Source: Micromonospora echinofusca
Lineage (GTDB): Bacteria > Actinomycetota > Actinomycetes > Mycobacteriales > Micromonosporaceae
Reading direction: 5' to 3'
Assembly (NCBI RefSeq): GCF_017614955.1
Contig: NZ_WVUH01000002.1
Location: 1-64,000, forward strand
Length of the DNA: 64,000 nt
Positions 45,867 to 56,682 of this stretch are shown here, in pieces; position 1 is the stretch's first letter, and every line of letters begins with the position of its first letter. The notes under the pieces were generated by a model. That model ran no database searches. It had not been told where the DNA came from and worked only from the letters and a program-made list of their open reading frames with translations. A program made the position numbers and the translations under genes.

Positions 45867-47000
45867 ATGAAGTTCCGAGTAGAGCGCGACGCGCTCGCCG
45901 ATGCGGTGGCGTGGACCGCGAAGAGCCTGCCCAACCGGCCATCGGTACCGGTGCTCGCCGGGGTGATGCTGCGGGTGGCCGACGGCAGCCTCCAGGTTTC
46001 CGGCTTCGACTACGAGGTCTCCAGCCAGGTCACCGTCGAGGTGCAGGGGGACGCCGACGGCTCGGCCCTGGTCTCCGGTCGGCTGCTCGCCGAGATCACC
46101 AAGGCCCTGCCGGCCAAGCCGGTGGACATCGCTGCCGACGGCGCCCATCTGGAGCTGGTCTGCGGCAGCGCGCGGTTCACCCTGCCCACCATGCCGGTGG
46201 AGGACTACCCGAGCCTGCCGGAGATGCCGGCCAGCGCCGGGACGGTCGACGCGGCCGCGTTCGCCGCCGCAGTCGCCCAGGTCGCGGTAGCCGCCGGCCG
46301 TGACGAGACCCTGCCGATGATGACCGGGGTCCGTATCGAGCTGGTCGGGGACACCCTGGCGATGCTCGCCACCGACCGCTACCGGCTGGCGTTGCGGGAG
46401 ATGCGCTGGAACCCGGAGGACCCGGACGTCAGCATCAACGCTCTGGTCCCGGCCCGGACGCTGAACGACACCGCCAAGACCCTCGGCCCGCTCGGCGGCG
46501 AGGTGACCATGGCGCTGGCCCAGGGCGGCGCCGGCGAGGGCATGATCGGCTTTGCCGGTGGTACCCGACGGACCACGAGCCGGCTGCTGGACGGCGCCAA
46601 CTACCCGCCGGTGCGGTCGCTCTTCCCGGCCAGCCACAACGCCGAGGCCCGGGTGACGGTCTCCACCCTGGTCGAGGTGGTCAAGCGGGTGGCGCTGGTC
46701 GCCGAGCGCACCACCCCGGTGCTGCTGAGCTTCAGCTCCGACGGGCTCATCGTCGAGGCCGGCGGTACCGAGGAGGCCCGGGCGAGCGAGGGGATGGACG
46801 CCACCTTCAGCGGCGACCCGCTGACCATCGGTTTCAACCCGCAGTACCTGATCGACGGGCTGGCGAACCTCGGTGCGCCGACCGCGCTGCTGCACTTCGT
46901 CGACGCGTTCAAGCCTGCGGTGATCTCCCCCGCCGGTGAGGATGGCGAGGCCGTTCCGGGGTACCGCTATCTGATCATGCCGATCCGGGTAACCCGCTGA
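45867..47000 (+). CDS. dnaN: DNA polymerase III beta subunit (sliding clamp)
   Basis: 377 residues, three clamp domains: MKFRVERDALADAVAWTAKSLPNRPSVPVLAG in domain 1, PMMTGVRIELVGDTLAMLATDRYRLALRE in domain 2 and FNPQYLIDGLANLG with the C-terminal YRYLIMPIRVTR in domain 3. The C-terminal MPIR is the usual binding-pocket edge. It encircles DNA and tethers polymerase. It lies just to the right of oriC, and the next gene follows after 35 nt. Confidence 0.98.
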   Translation: MKFRVERDALADAVAWTAKSLPNRPSVPVLAGVMLRVADGSLQVSGFDYEVSSQVTVEVQGDADGSALVSGRLLAEITKALPAKPVDIAADGAHLELVCGSARFTLPTMPVEDYPSLPEMPASAGTVDAAAFAAAVAQVAVAAGRDETLPMMTGVRIELVGDTLAMLATDRYRLALREMRWNPEDPDVSINALVPARTLNDTAKTLGPLGGEVTMALAQGGAGEGMIGFAGGTRRTTSRLLDGANYPPVRSLFPASHNAEARVTVSTLVEVVKRVALVAERTTPVLLSFSSDGLIVEAGGTEEARASEGMDATFSGDPLTIGFNPQYLIDGLANLGAPTALLHFVDAFKPAVISPAGEDGEAVPGYRYLIMPIRVTR

Positions 47001-47035
47001 TCGCGCTGGCCTGACACGTACCGGAGGGGATTGAC

Positions 47036-47908
47036 ATGCAGCTCGGCCTGGTAGGACTCGGCCGGATGGGCGGCAACATGCGGGAGCGGTTGCGTGCCGT
47101 CGGCCACGAGGTGGTGGGCTTCGACCAGAACCCGGAGGTGAGCGACGTCGCCAGCCTTGCCGAGCTGGCCGACAAGCTCGCCGCGCCGCGTGCGGTCTGG
47201 GTGATGGTGCCGGCCGGGGTCACCGACGCCACCATCGACTCCCTGGCCGAGGTGCTCGGCGACGGCGACATCATCATCGACGGCGGCAACTCGCGGTTCA
47301 GCGACGACGGCCCCCGGGCCGAGCGGCTCGCCACCCAGGGCATCGGCTACCTCGACGTGGGCGTCTCCGGTGGCGTCTGGGGCAAGCAGAACGGGTACGC
47401 CCTGATGGTCGGCGGCGCACAGGAGCACGTCGACCGGCTGATGCCGATCTTCGAGTCGCTGAAGCCGGAGGGCGAGTTCGGCTTCGTGCACGCCGGTCCG
47501 GTCGGTGCCGGCCACTACGCCAAGATGGTGCACAACGGCATCGAGTACGGCCTGATGCACGCCTACGCCGAAGGCTACGAGCTGCTGGCCAAGTCCGAGC
47601 TGGTCACCAACGTCCCCGGGGTGTTCAAGTCGTGGCGGGAGGGGACCGTCGTGCGGTCCTGGCTGCTCGACCTGCTCGACCGGGCACTCGACGAGGACCC
47701 GGAGCTGGCCACCCTGCGCGGGTACGCCGACGACACCGGTGAGGGCCGGTGGACCGTGGACGAGGCGGTCCGGCTCGCCGTGCCGATGAACGTGATCGCC
47801 GCCGCCCTCTTCGCCCGGTTCACCTCGCGTCAGGACGACTCCCCGGCGATGAAGGCAATCGCCGCGCTGCGCCAGCAGTTCGGCGGCCACGCCATCCACA
47901 AGCGCTGA
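47036..47908 (+). CDS. gnd: 6-phosphogluconate dehydrogenase, decarboxylating (short YqeC type)
   Basis: 290 residues. NADP/NAD-binding [17 protein letters not shown], the signature [40 protein letters not shown] and the catalytic Lys/His region [28 protein letters not shown] are intact. It oxidises and decarboxylates 6-phosphogluconate to ribulose-5-phosphate. It is the short 300-residue form that lacks the C-terminal tail of the 470-residue enzyme. Its position between dnaN and recF is conserved in actinobacteria. Confidence 0.96.
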   Translation: MQLGLVGLGRMGGNMRERLRAVGHEVVGFDQNPEVSDVASLAELADKLAAPRAVWVMVPAGVTDATIDSLAEVLGDGDIIIDGGNSRFSDDGPRAERLATQGIGYLDVGVSGGVWGKQNGYALMVGGAQEHVDRLMPIFESLKPEGEFGFVHAGPVGAGHYAKMVHNGIEYGLMHAYAEGYELLAKSELVTNVPGVFKSWREGTVVRSWLLDLLDRALDEDPELATLRGYADDTGEGRWTVDEAVRLAVPMNVIAAALFARFTSRQDDSPAMKAIAALRQQFGGHAIHKR

Positions 47909-47910
47909 CC

Positions 47911-49044
47911 GTGTACGTCCACCGGCTCGAACTGGTCGACTTCCGCTCGTACGAGCGGGTGGCGATCGATCTTGAGCCGGGGCCGAACGTGTTCGTCGGG
48001 GCCAACGGGGTCGGCAAGACCAACCTGATCGAGGCGTTGGGTTACGTGGCGACCCTGGCCAGCCACCGGGTCGCCATGGACGCCCCGCTGGTCCGGATGG
48101 GCGCTTCGGCGGCGGTGATCCGGTGCGCGGTGGCACACGAGGGCCGAGAGCTGCTGGTCGAGCTGGAGATCGTGCCCGGCCGGGCCAACCGCGCCCGGCT
48201 GGGTCGGTCCCCGGTCCGGCGGGCCCGGGACGTGCTGGGTGCGCTGCGGATGGTGCTGTTCGCCCCCGAGGACCTGGAACTCGTCCGGGGTGACCCGGCC
48301 GAACGGCGGCGCTACCTCGACGAGCTGCTGGTCACCCGGCAGCCCCGGTACGCCGGGGTGCGCGCCGACTACGAGCGGGTGGTGAAGCAGCGCAACGCCC
48401 TGCTGCGGACGGCGTACCTGGCCCGGAAGACGGGTGGCTCCCGGGGGGCCGACCTGTCGACGCTGGACGTCTGGGACGCCCACCTGGCCCGGCACGGTGG
48501 CGAGCTGCTGGCCGGCCGACTGGAGCTGGTGGCCGCGCTGGGCCCGCACGTGGCCAAGGCGTACGACGCGGTGGCCGCCGGCCGGGGCGCGGCGGCGATG
48601 GCCTACCGGCCCACCGTCGAGCTGGGTACCGCCCCGGTGGACCGGGCGACGTTGCAGGAGGCCCTGGCCACCGCGTTGACCGACTCCCGGGCGGCCGAGG
48701 TGGAGCGGGGCACCACCCTGGTCGGCCCGCACCGGGACGAGTTGGCGCTCAGCCTCGGCCCGCTACCCGCCAAGGGGTACGCCAGCCACGGTGAGTCCTG
48801 GTCGTTCGCGCTGGCGCTGCGGCTGGCCGCGTACGACCTGCTGCGGGCCGACGGCATCGAACCGGTACTCGCGCTCGACGACGTCTTCGCGGAGCTGGAC
48901 GCCGGCCGGCGGGACCGGCTGGCGGAGCTGGTCGGTGGGGCCGGCCAGCTCCTGGTGACCTGTGCGGTGGACGACGACGTGCCGGCGGCCCTGCGGGGCA
49001 CCCGTTACCAGGTGGAGGAGGGGGCGGTACGCCGTGCCGGATGA
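47911..49044 (+). CDS. recF: DNA replication and repair protein RecF
   Basis: 377 residues from the GTG at 47911 (2 nt after the gnd stop). SMC-like ATPase with Walker [21 protein letters not shown], the ABC signature [15 protein letters not shown] and Walker [14 protein letters not shown]. It loads RecA at ssDNA gaps with RecO and RecR. Start choice matches the family ([17 protein letters not shown]). The end overlaps the next gene by 11 nt. Confidence 0.97.
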   Translation: MYVHRLELVDFRSYERVAIDLEPGPNVFVGANGVGKTNLIEALGYVATLASHRVAMDAPLVRMGASAAVIRCAVAHEGRELLVELEIVPGRANRARLGRSPVRRARDVLGALRMVLFAPEDLELVRGDPAERRRYLDELLVTRQPRYAGVRADYERVVKQRNALLRTAYLARKTGGSRGADLSTLDVWDAHLARHGGELLAGRLELVAALGPHVAKAYDAVAAGRGAAAMAYRPTVELGTAPVDRATLQEALATALTDSRAAEVERGTTLVGPHRDELALSLGPLPAKGYASHGESWSFALALRLAAYDLLRADGIEPVLALDDVFAELDAGRRDRLAELVGGAGQLLVTCAVDDDVPAALRGTRYQVEEGAVRRAG

Positions 49045-49597
49045 ACCCGTGACACCACCGCCGTCCCCGGCCGGGGCGAGCGGACCGGAGCTGGCCCGGG
49101 CGGTGCTCGACGCGGCGCGGGCCCGTCGGGAGGCGGCCCGTCCGCGTCGACGTAACCCGGGCGACCCGGCGTCCGGTGGCGCCGACGGCCGGGGTGGCAC
49201 CGGACGCCGGCTGCGTGGCTATTCCGGTCCCGGGCCGGACCCCCGGGACCCGCAGCTGCTCGGGACGGTGCTGGCCCGGCTGATGAAGGCGCGCGGCTGG
49301 CAGCAGCCGGCCGCGGAGGCGACCGTCTTCGGTGCCTGGGAGCGGGTGGTCGGTCCGGAGATCGCCAAGCACAGCCGGCCGGTGAAACTGGAGGACGGCG
49401 AGCTGACCGTGGAGGCGGAGTCCACCGCCTGGGCCACCCAGCTCCGGCTGCTCACCGCTTCGCTGCTCACCCGGATCGCCCGTGAGGTGGGGCACAACGT
49501 CGTCCGCCGGCTGCACATCCACGGCCCGGCCGCGCCGTCCTGGTCACGGGGGCCGCGTCGGGTACGCGGCCGGGGCCCCCGCGACACCTACGGCTGA
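49034..49597 (+). CDS. DUF721 (DciA-like) protein
   Basis: 187 residues from the GTG at 49034, which overlaps recF and has GGAGGGGG upstream. Residues 1-75 are disordered; the DUF721 domain (about 80-165) reads [65 protein letters not shown]. This family, DciA, loads the replicative helicase in many bacteria that lack DnaC. Its place between recF and gyrB is conserved in actinobacteria. Role inferred from family. Confidence 0.93.
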   Translation: MPDEPVTPPPSPAGASGPELARAVLDAARARREAARPRRRNPGDPASGGADGRGGTGRRLRGYSGPGPDPRDPQLLGTVLARLMKARGWQQPAAEATVFGAWERVVGPEIAKHSRPVKLEDGELTVEAESTAWATQLRLLTASLLTRIAREVGHNVVRRLHIHGPAAPSWSRGPRRVRGRGPRDTYG

Positions 49598-49713
49598 CCG
49601 GTGGCCGGCTGCGGCCGTAGCCCGGATCTTCCGCTGCGGCCCCGGCCCGGATCTTCCGCTGCGGCACGTCGCCGGTCCGACGCGGGTCGCTGCCCGCGTC
49701 GGACCAGTGACGG

Positions 49714-50268
49714 TCAGGAGTTCGCGTAGACCGCGAAGCCCTTGTCGGCGCAGCGACGGTAGAAGCGGGCCAGGATGCCCAGCTCGGAGCGGGTGAAGTT
49801 CCACTGCGGCGGCGCGCCGGCCTTGTCCCGCAGGGCGTCGAGCCGGTTGTCCAGCCAGCGGAGTTGCTGGTCGGCGAGACGCCCGTCGGCCAGCGCGGCA
49901 CGCAGGACGACGCCGACGCTGTCGAACGTGATCTCCTCGCCGTGCTCCCGGTGGCCCTCGACGAAGCGTTCCAGCCCACCGGCGATCCAGGCACAGCCGT
50001 CCGGGTCGATCACCGGGTCCTCGTCCTCGACGGCTGCTTCTGTGGCGTAGAGCACATTGTCCAGGCCGAGCAGGAGGTCGACCAGTTCGGTGTACGCGGT
50101 GGCCCGGACGGTGCCGGTCTGTGCGATCAGCCCGGCGAGGGCACCGGCGGGCGCGGGGATGCCGGGGTACTCGGCGATCGTGCCGAAGTCGACGAACTCG
50201 GCGGGGGCCACCGGTTCGTAGAAGCGGCCGGTCCTCGGCCAGTGCACCGCGACGTTGTCCAGCCCCAT
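49714..50268 (-). CDS. Hypothetical protein, alpha-helical
   Basis: 184 residues starting MGLDNVAVHWPRTGRFYEPVAPAEF. Predicted soluble, without signal or membrane segments. The C-terminal part contains WLDNRLDALRDKAGAPPQWNFTRSELGILARFYRRCADKGFAVYANS, a conserved-looking end. I recognise no domain. It is inserted on the minus strand between the DUF721 gene and gyrB, which usually adjoin. Two 20-nt direct repeats (49621-49640, 49646-49665) lie in its downstream gap. Confidence 0.75.
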   Translation of the reverse strand: MGLDNVAVHWPRTGRFYEPVAPAEFVDFGTIAEYPGIPAPAGALAGLIAQTGTVRATAYTELVDLLLGLDNVLYATEAAVEDEDPVIDPDGCAWIAGGLERFVEGHREHGEEITFDSVGVVLRAALADGRLADQQLRWLDNRLDALRDKAGAPPQWNFTRSELGILARFYRRCADKGFAVYANS

Positions 50269-50758
50269 CGGGGGTCACCTTCCTGAAGGTTCTCGAACCG
50301 GGTGGGTCGATCGTCCGGTTCCGGGTCGGTGGATTGTGGACCCGCCGGACGGCGCCGCCAAATTACGGCACGGCCCGGACTCCGCGCGACCCCCGGGATT
50401 CCATGATCGGTTGCGGGATGTGTAGGGGGAGTCGCGGGCAGCGCAGTTCGGGCCGCTACGAACGTCTCAGCGCCCGTTACAGGGGTGCCGAGTGGTGGTT
50501 TCGTCACCGCCGCACAGTAGGATTGACGGCAGAGACGAGGACACGGTGCGGAGCGATGACGCGGGCTGAGCAAGTCCGGGCCACCGGTTCCCCGCCGGGT
50601 CCGAGCCGATCGCGATCCGCGGGCGACCGCGGCGACCGACGCATTCGGCGGCAATCCGGAACTGTATCGGGGCGCCGGTCCGTGCGCCGACGTCGCGTCC
50701 TGTCCGCCGTACCCGCACCCCCGTGCGCCCTGGCGCCGGGGGCGCGAGAAAGTGGCCC
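50269..50758. other. Divergent intergenic region upstream of gyrB
   Basis: No gene supported in 490 nt. A -10-like TAGGAT (50518-50523) lies 236 nt before the gyrB ATG and could be the gyrB promoter, leaving a long leader. GC is close to the surrounding average. Nothing else recognised. Confidence 0.45.
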
Positions 50759-52705
50759 ATGGTGTCAGCGCAGAACAAGCAGGAGTACGGCGCCGAGTCG
50801 ATCACCGTTCTCGAAGGCCTGGAGGCGGTGCGCAAGCGGCCCGGTATGTACATCGGGTCGACCGGTGAACGGGGTCTGCACCACCTGGTCTGGGAGGTCG
50901 TCGACAACGCCGTCGACGAGGCACTTGCCGGGCACTGCGACACCATCGACGTGGTCCTGCTCGCCGACGGTGGGGTCCGGGTCACCGACAACGGCCGTGG
51001 CTTCCCGGTCGACCTGCACCCGAAGCTGAAGAAGCCGGGTGTCGAGGTCGCGCTCACCGTCCTGCACGCGGGCGGCAAGTTCGACGGCAAGGCGTACGCC
51101 GTCTCCGGTGGTCTGCACGGTGTGGGCGTGTCCGTGGTGAACGCCCTGTCGACCCGGATGGCCGTCGAGATCCACAAGTCGGGGTACGTCTGGCGGCAGA
51201 AGTACACCAACTCCAAGCCGTCGCCGCTGGAGAAGGGCGAGACCACCGACACGACCGGCTCGGCCGTGTCGTTCTGGCCGGACCCGGACGTCTTCGAGAC
51301 GGTCAACTTCGACTTCCAGACCATCTACCGCCGCCTCCAGGAGATGGCCTTCCTCAACCGTGGCCTCACCATCCACCTGCTCGACGAGCGGGTCGAGGAG
51401 GAGGAAGGCCGGATGCGCGAGGTCACCTTCTGCTACAAGGGCGGCATCGCCGACTTCGTCCGGCACCTCAACGCCTCCAAGAACCCGATCCACAAGTCGG
51501 TGGTCGAGTTCGGCGCCGAGGAGGAGGGCATGTCGGTCGAGATCGCCATGCAGTGGAACGAGTCGTACGGCGAGTCGGTCTACACCTTCGCGAACACGAT
51601 CAACACCCACGAGGGCGGTACCCACGAGGAGGGCTTCCGGGCCGCGTTGACCGGTGTGGTCAACAAGTACGGCACCGAGAAGAAGCTGCTCAAGGCCGAC
51701 GAGAAGCTCTCCGGCGAGGACATCCGGGAGGGGCTGGCGGCGATCATCTCGGTCAAGCTGGCCAACCCGCAGTTCGAAGGGCAGACCAAGACCAAGCTGG
51801 GCAACACCCCGGTGAAGAGCTTCGTGCTGCGGGTCTGCAACGAGTGGCTGGTCGACTGGTTCGACCGTAACCCGGCCGAGGCGAAGCAGATCATCACCAA
51901 GGCGACCCAGGCCGCCCGGGCCCGGATCGCCGCCCAGCAGGCCCGCAAGCTGGCCCGGCGCAAGTCGCTGCTGGAGTCCGGTTCGATGCCGGGCAAGCTG
52001 GCCGACTGCCAGTCCACCGACCCGCGCGAGTCGGAGGTCTTCATCGTCGAGGGTGACTCGGCCGGTGGCTCGGCGAAGCAGGGGCGCGACCCACGGACCC
52101 AGGCGATCCTGCCGATCCGGGGCAAGATCCTCAACGTCGAGAAGGCGCGGATCGACCGGGTGCTGAAGAACAACGAGGTCCAGGCGCTGATCACCGCCCT
52201 GGGCACCGGCATCCACGACGACTTCGACATCGAGAAGCTGCGGTACCACAAGATCGTCCTGATGGCCGACGCGGACGTGGACGGGCAGCACATCCAGACC
52301 CTGCTGCTCACCCTCCTCTTCCGGTTCATGCGTCCGCTGGTGGAGTTGGGGCACGTCTACCTGGCCGCCCCGCCGCTCTACAAGATCAAGTGGAACAAGA
52401 AGGGCGACGACGCGCAGTACGCGTACTCCGACCGGGAGCGGGACGGCCTGATCGCGCTGCGCCAGCAGAAGAAGCCCAACGCCAAGCCGGACGACATCCA
52501 GCGGTTCAAGGGTCTCGGTGAGATGAACTACCCCGAGCTGTGGGACACCACGATGAACCCGGCCACCCGTACCCTGCGCCAGGTCACGCTCGACGACGCC
52601 GCAACCGCCGACGAGCTGTTCAGCGTTCTGATGGGTGAGGACGTCGAGGCGCGCCGCTCGTTCATCCAGCGCAACGCCAAGGACGTGCGCTTCCTGGACA
52701 TCTGA
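50759..52705 (+). CDS. gyrB: DNA gyrase subunit B
   Basis: 648 residues from the ATG at 50759. GHKL ATPase: [44 protein letters not shown] and [51 protein letters not shown] and [24 protein letters not shown]-terminal: [19 protein letters not shown]. It hydrolyses ATP to drive negative supercoiling with GyrA. Separated from gyrA by 129 nt containing three DnaA boxes. Confidence 0.98.
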   Translation: MVSAQNKQEYGAESITVLEGLEAVRKRPGMYIGSTGERGLHHLVWEVVDNAVDEALAGHCDTIDVVLLADGGVRVTDNGRGFPVDLHPKLKKPGVEVALTVLHAGGKFDGKAYAVSGGLHGVGVSVVNALSTRMAVEIHKSGYVWRQKYTNSKPSPLEKGETTDTTGSAVSFWPDPDVFETVNFDFQTIYRRLQEMAFLNRGLTIHLLDERVEEEEGRMREVTFCYKGGIADFVRHLNASKNPIHKSVVEFGAEEEGMSVEIAMQWNESYGESVYTFANTINTHEGGTHEEGFRAALTGVVNKYGTEKKLLKADEKLSGEDIREGLAAIISVKLANPQFEGQTKTKLGNTPVKSFVLRVCNEWLVDWFDRNPAEAKQIITKATQAARARIAAQQARKLARRKSLLESGSMPGKLADCQSTDPRESEVFIVEGDSAGGSAKQGRDPRTQAILPIRGKILNVEKARIDRVLKNNEVQALITALGTGIHDDFDIEKLRYHKIVLMADADVDGQHIQTLLLTLLFRFMRPLVELGHVYLAAPPLYKIKWNKKGDDAQYAYSDRERDGLIALRQQKKPNAKPDDIQRFKGLGEMNYPELWDTTMNPATRTLRQVTLDDAATADELFSVLMGEDVEARRSFIQRNAKDVRFLDI

Positions 52706-52757
52706 CCGGTGGCGCGGTGGTGGTCGGAGCTCTCCCGGTCCCCACCGCGTCCACATG

Positions 52758-52797
52758 GTTATCCACAGCTTCGTTGCTTCTCCACAGCGTTATCCAC
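52758..52797. promoter_or_regulatory. Cluster of three DnaA boxes in the gyrB-gyrA spacer
   Basis: TTATCCACA (52758-52766), TTCTCCACA (52777-52785) and TTATCCACA (52789-52797), all in the same orientation, within 40 bp. Two are the strong consensus form. They lie 40 nt upstream of the gyrA start. Confidence 0.8.
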
Positions 52798-52834
52798 AGC
52801 ACAAATGCGACTCTGATTCTGATAAGGGTTAACA

Positions 52835-55357
52835 GTGACTGATACTCCCGAGCCCAACCCGAGCGAAGCGGGCGCGACAGAGACCGGCGGCGCCGCGATC
52901 GTGGCGCACGACCGCATCGAGCCGGTCGGGCTCGAAGTCGAGATGCAGCGTTCCTACCTCGACTACGCCATGAGTGTCATCGTGGGTCGCGCGCTGCCGG
53001 ACGTCCGGGACGGTCTCAAGCCGGTCCACCGCAAGATCCTCTACGCCATGTTCGACTCCGGCTACCGCCCGGACCGGGGGTACGTGAAGTGCTCCCGGGT
53101 CGTCGGGGACGTGATGGGCCAGTTCCACCCGCACGGCGACTCGGCCATCTACGACGCGCTGGTCCGGATGGCCCAGCCCTGGTCGCTGCGGTACCCGCTG
53201 GTCGACGGCAACGGCAACTTCGGTTCGCCCGGAAACGACCCGGCTGCGGCCATGCGCTACACGGAGTGCAAGCTCGACCCGCTGGCCATGGAGATGCTGC
53301 GGGACATCGATGAGGACACCGTCGACCTCCAGGACAACTACGACGGCCGGGCCAAGGAACCCACCATCCTGCCGTCGCGCATCCCCAACCTGCTGATCAA
53401 CGGCTCCGAGGGCATCGCGGTGGGGATGGCCACCAAGATCCCGCCGCACAACCTGCGCGAGATCGGCGCGGCCGTGCAGTGGTGCCTGGAGCACCCGGAC
53501 GTCGACGAGGCGACCACCCTCGACGCGCTCATCGAGATCGTCAAGGGCCCGGACTTCCCCACCTACGGCCTGATCGTCGGTACCCAGGCCATCCAGGACG
53601 CGTACCGCACCGGCCGTGGCTCCATCCGGATGCGCGCCGTGGTCGAGGTCGAGGAGGACAAGCGGGGCCGTCCCTGCCTGGTGGTCAGCGAGCTGCCGTA
53701 CCAGGTCAACCCGGACAACCTGGCCGAGCGGATCGCCGAGCTCATCAAGGAGGGCAAGCTCGCCGGCATCGCCGACATCCGGGACGAGTCCTCCGGGCGT
53801 ACCGGTATGCGGATCGTGCTGGTGCTGAAGCGCGACGCGGTCGCCAAGGTGGTGCTCAACAACCTCTACAAGCACACCCAGCTCCAGGAGACCTTCGGCG
53901 CCAACATGCTGGCCCTGGTCGACGGGGTGCCACGCACGCTCAACCTGGCCCAGTTCATCCGGTACTACGTCGAGCACCAGATCGACGTGATCCGTCGGCG
54001 GACCGCGTTCCGGTTGCGCAAGGCGGAGGAGCGGGCGCACATCCTGCGCGGTCTGGCCAAGGCACTCGACGCCCTGGACGAGGTGATCGCCCTGATCCGG
54101 CGCTCGCCCACGGTCGAGGACGCCCGGCAGGGTCTGATCCGGCTGCTGGAGATCGACGAGATCCAGGCGACCGCGATCCTGGACATGCAGCTGCGCCGGC
54201 TGGCCGCCCTGGAGCGGCAGAAGCTCCTCGACGAGCTGGCCAAGCTGGAGCTGGAGATCGCCGACCTGAAGGACATCCTGGCCAAACCGGAACGGCAGCG
54301 GAAAATCGTTTCGGAGGAGCTCGGCGAGATCATCGCCAAGTGGGGTGACGAGCGGCGGACGAAGATCGTGCCGTTCGACGGCGAGGTCTCGATGGAGGAC
54401 CTGATCGCCCGCGAGGACGTGGTCGTCACGATCACCCGGACCGGGTACGCCAAGCGGACCAAGGTCGACCTGTACCGCTCCCAGCGGCGCGGCGGCAAGG
54501 GGGTCAGCGGGGCCACGCTGCGGCAGGACGACATCGTCAGCCACTTCTTCGTCTGCTCGACCCACGACTGGATCCTGTTCTTCACGAACAAGGGTCGGGT
54601 GTACCGGGCCAAGGCGTACGAGTTGCCGGAAGCCAGTAGGGTGGCCAAGGGCCAGCACGTGGCCAATCTGCTTGCTTTCCAAGCGGACGAGCAGATCGCG
54701 CAGATCATCGAGATCCCGGACTACCAGGTGGCTCCCTATCTGGTACTGGCCACGAAGAACGGCCTGGTGAAGAAGACGAAACTGGAGGAGTTCGACTCCA
54801 ACCGGTCCGGCGGCATCATCGCGATCAACCTGCGCGACGAGGACGAGCTGGTCGGTGCCGCCCTGGTCGCGCCCGAGGACGACCTGCTGCTGGTCTCCAA
54901 GAACGCCCAGGCGATCCGCTTCAACGCCACCGACGAGGCACTGCGGCCGATGGGCCGGGCGACCTCCGGTGTGATCGGCATGCGCTTCACCGACGACGAC
55001 GTCCTGCTGGCCATGGAGGTGGTCCGCGAGAACATGGACGTTCTGGTGGCGACGAACGGGGGATACGCAAAACGTACCCCGATTGAGGAATACCCGGTCC
55101 AGGGCCGGGGAGGCAAGGGTGTGCTGACTGCGAAGATCACGGAACGACGTGGCGGGCTGGTCGGTGCAGTGGTGATCAACCCGGATGACGAACTGTTCGC
55201 GATCACCAGTAACGGTGGCGTCATCCGGACTCCGGTGAAGCCTGTACGCCGTACGCGTGACCGGAACACAATGGGGGTCAAGCTGATGGACCTCCCGGAC
55301 GGCGTGACTATCGTGGCGATTGCTCGAAATGCCGACGAGCCTGACGAACAGGACTAG
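52835..55357 (+). CDS. gyrA: DNA gyrase subunit A
   Basis: 840 residues, GTG start. The catalytic Tyr lies in [19 protein letters not shown] and the quinolone-resistance region reads [20 protein letters not shown], with the Ser and Asp at the Escherichia coli 83 and 87 positions intact. The C-terminal six-bladed beta-pinwheel contains the GyrA box RRGGKGVSG and repeated blade motifs ([16 protein letters not shown]). It cuts and rejoins DNA with GyrB. The Ser at the 83 position differs from mycobacteria, where it is Ala. Confidence 0.98.
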   Translation: MTDTPEPNPSEAGATETGGAAIVAHDRIEPVGLEVEMQRSYLDYAMSVIVGRALPDVRDGLKPVHRKILYAMFDSGYRPDRGYVKCSRVVGDVMGQFHPHGDSAIYDALVRMAQPWSLRYPLVDGNGNFGSPGNDPAAAMRYTECKLDPLAMEMLRDIDEDTVDLQDNYDGRAKEPTILPSRIPNLLINGSEGIAVGMATKIPPHNLREIGAAVQWCLEHPDVDEATTLDALIEIVKGPDFPTYGLIVGTQAIQDAYRTGRGSIRMRAVVEVEEDKRGRPCLVVSELPYQVNPDNLAERIAELIKEGKLAGIADIRDESSGRTGMRIVLVLKRDAVAKVVLNNLYKHTQLQETFGANMLALVDGVPRTLNLAQFIRYYVEHQIDVIRRRTAFRLRKAEERAHILRGLAKALDALDEVIALIRRSPTVEDARQGLIRLLEIDEIQATAILDMQLRRLAALERQKLLDELAKLELEIADLKDILAKPERQRKIVSEELGEIIAKWGDERRTKIVPFDGEVSMEDLIAREDVVVTITRTGYAKRTKVDLYRSQRRGGKGVSGATLRQDDIVSHFFVCSTHDWILFFTNKGRVYRAKAYELPEASRVAKGQHVANLLAFQADEQIAQIIEIPDYQVAPYLVLATKNGLVKKTKLEEFDSNRSGGIIAINLRDEDELVGAALVAPEDDLLLVSKNAQAIRFNATDEALRPMGRATSGVIGMRFTDDDVLLAMEVVRENMDVLVATNGGYAKRTPIEEYPVQGRGGKGVLTAKITERRGGLVGAVVINPDDELFAITSNGGVIRTPVKPVRRTRDRNTMGVKLMDLPDGVTIVAIARNADEPDEQD

Positions 55358-55360
55358 TTG

Positions 55361-56236
55361 ATGACGGAGACACAGGCGAAGTCGGGAGCTGCGGGGACCC
55401 CGGCCAACCCGGTCGACGGGGAGGGCGCCAAAGGCGGCACCCCGGCAGCCGGCCGGGCGGCTGTGGGTCGCGCGGCAGTTCCCGCCGATGCGCCTGCCCC
55501 CAAGTTCACCCGGGCTCCCGGCATGGCACCGCCGCCGGACCAGCCTGCCGAGGAGACCGGAGTGCAGCAGCCGGAGAAGACCGGCGGTGATGGCGCCGCC
55601 ACCGCCACACCCACCGCCGCTGCCGCTACCCCTGGAGTCACCGTGCCGGCCGGACCGAACACCACCGCTGCGCTTCCCCGGGACGCCCAGGCGACCGGTA
55701 CCCTGCCGCGCATCGACGGGGCGCGGGCCCCGATGGGCGCCGCGCGGCCCAACAACGGCGGCAGTCTGCCGCCCGGGGTGGGTGCGGGTGGGGCCGCGGT
55801 CGGGGCGGCCCGGGTGAACGACGCGGTACGCGCGGCGCGGAGCACGGTCAGCTCCGCCGCGTCGCGGGGTCCGCGCCGGGCCCGGCTGAACCTCAAGCGG
55901 ATCGACCCCTGGTCGGTCATGAAGTTCGCGTTCGCGGTGTCCCTGGTGCTGTTCATCGTGGTCGTCGTCGCGACCTCGGTGCTCTACCTGGCGTTGGACG
56001 CGATGGGGGTGTTCGCCAGTGTCAACGACAGCCTGACCGACCTGGTCAGCGCGGGTGGTGGGCAGGGGACCAGCGGCTTCCGGATCACCGCCAAGGGGGT
56101 CATCCTCAGCTCGGCGCTGATCGGCCTGGTCAACGTGGTGCTCTTCACCGCTCTGGCCACCCTCGGGGCCTTCGTCTACAACGTCTGCGCCGACCTGGTC
56201 GGTGGGATCGAGTTGACCCTCGCCGAGCGGGACTGA
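55361..56236 (+). CDS. DUF3566 membrane protein
   Basis: 291 residues, ATG 3 nt after the gyrA stop (a TTG directly before is also possible). About 170 residues of Ala/Pro/Gly-rich disordered sequence precede a DUF3566 domain: RARLNLKRIDPWSVMKFAFAVSLVLFIVVVVATSVLYLALDAMGVF and the second segment GVILSSALIGLVNVVLFTALATLGAFVYNVCADLVGGIELTLAE. This family follows gyrA throughout actinobacteria, with unknown function. The operon ends at a hairpin (56259-56297). Confidence 0.92.
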   Translation: MTETQAKSGAAGTPANPVDGEGAKGGTPAAGRAAVGRAAVPADAPAPKFTRAPGMAPPPDQPAEETGVQQPEKTGGDGAATATPTAAAATPGVTVPAGPNTTAALPRDAQATGTLPRIDGARAPMGAARPNNGGSLPPGVGAGGAAVGAARVNDAVRAARSTVSSAASRGPRRARLNLKRIDPWSVMKFAFAVSLVLFIVVVVATSVLYLALDAMGVFASVNDSLTDLVSAGGGQGTSGFRITAKGVILSSALIGLVNVVLFTALATLGAFVYNVCADLVGGIELTLAERD

Positions 56237-56258
56237 GCCGGTCGTCGTCGCAGTACCG

Positions 56259-56297
56259 GCACATCGGGGCGCCGCGAAAGCGGTCGCCCCGATGTGC
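56259..56297 (+). terminator. Hairpin terminator after the DUF3566 gene
   Basis: 13-bp perfect arms (56259-56271, 56285-56297) with a 13-nt loop, followed by TGTTT. Confidence 0.8.
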
Positions 56298-56345
56298 TGT
56301 TTCCGGGTACTCTCGCCCAGGTCGGGGGTGCTCGGGGACCCCGAT

Positions 56346-56375
56346 TTGAGGACTGGCGGGCGGGTGCGATAGCCT
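56346..56375 (+). promoter_or_regulatory. Promoter of the tRNA-Ile gene
   Basis: TTGAGG (56346-56351), an 18-nt spacer and TAGCCT (56370-56375) lie just upstream of the tRNA; the match to -35/-10 forms is fair. Confidence 0.55.
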
Positions 56376-56389
56376 TGCTCGTCGCTTAC

Positions 56390-56463
56390 GGGGCTATAGC
56401 TCAGTCGGTTAGAGCGCAGAGCTGATAACTCTGAGGTCGCTGGTTCGATTCCAGCTAGCCCCA
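56390..56463 (+). tRNA. tRNA-Ile (GAT)
   Basis: 74 nt with a 7-bp acceptor stem (GGGGCTA/TAGCCCC), D-arm GCTC/GAGC, anticodon stem CAGAG/CTCTG with loop CTGATAA (anticodon GAT) and T-arm GCTGG-TTCGATT-CCAGC. The 3' CCA is not encoded, so it depends on the cca gene in this window. Same tRNA-Ile/tRNA-Ala order downstream of gyrA as in other actinobacteria. Confidence 0.97.
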
Positions 56464-56506
56464 CTTCACACCCGTCCGACAACGGTCGAGCGCAAGGGGT
56501 CGCCCC

Positions 56507-56635
56507 ATGGTCAAGAAGCTGCTGTTGCTTGTCGGCATCGTGGGTGTAGCCGCACTGGTCGTCAAGAAGGTCAAGGACGCGAACGACGAGCGCGCCCTGT
56601 GGCACGAGGCGACCACCTCGCCCGACCTGCGCTGA
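56507..56635 (+). CDS. DLW-39 family small protein
   Basis: 42 residues, ATG preceded by AAGGGGT. It starts MVKKLLLLVGIVGVAALVV and continues with a basic linker KKVKDAND and ERALWHEATTSPDLR. One membrane helix plus a short cytoplasmic tail containing the LW pair fits the small actinobacterial DLW-39 family, usually encoded between these two tRNA genes. Function unknown. Confidence 0.85.
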   Translation: MVKKLLLLVGIVGVAALVVKKVKDANDERALWHEATTSPDLR

Positions 56636-56682
56636 ATCCCGCTGGACGCACCTGCCCCACCGGGTGGGTGCAGTCCGCGCCC

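Noticed and set aside
49621-49665. Two 20-nt direct repeats 25 nt apart
   Set aside because: Only two copies in a short convergent gap; too little to call a functional repeat or an att site.
50765-52756. Long minus-strand ORF opposite gyrB
   Set aside because: Shadow frame of gyrB; Leu/Arg/Val-rich low-information translation without motifs.
52829-56605. 1258-residue minus-strand ORF opposite gyrA
   Set aside because: Antisense to gyrA and the tRNA-Ile region; an antisense tRNA-Ile segment inside it confirms it is not real.
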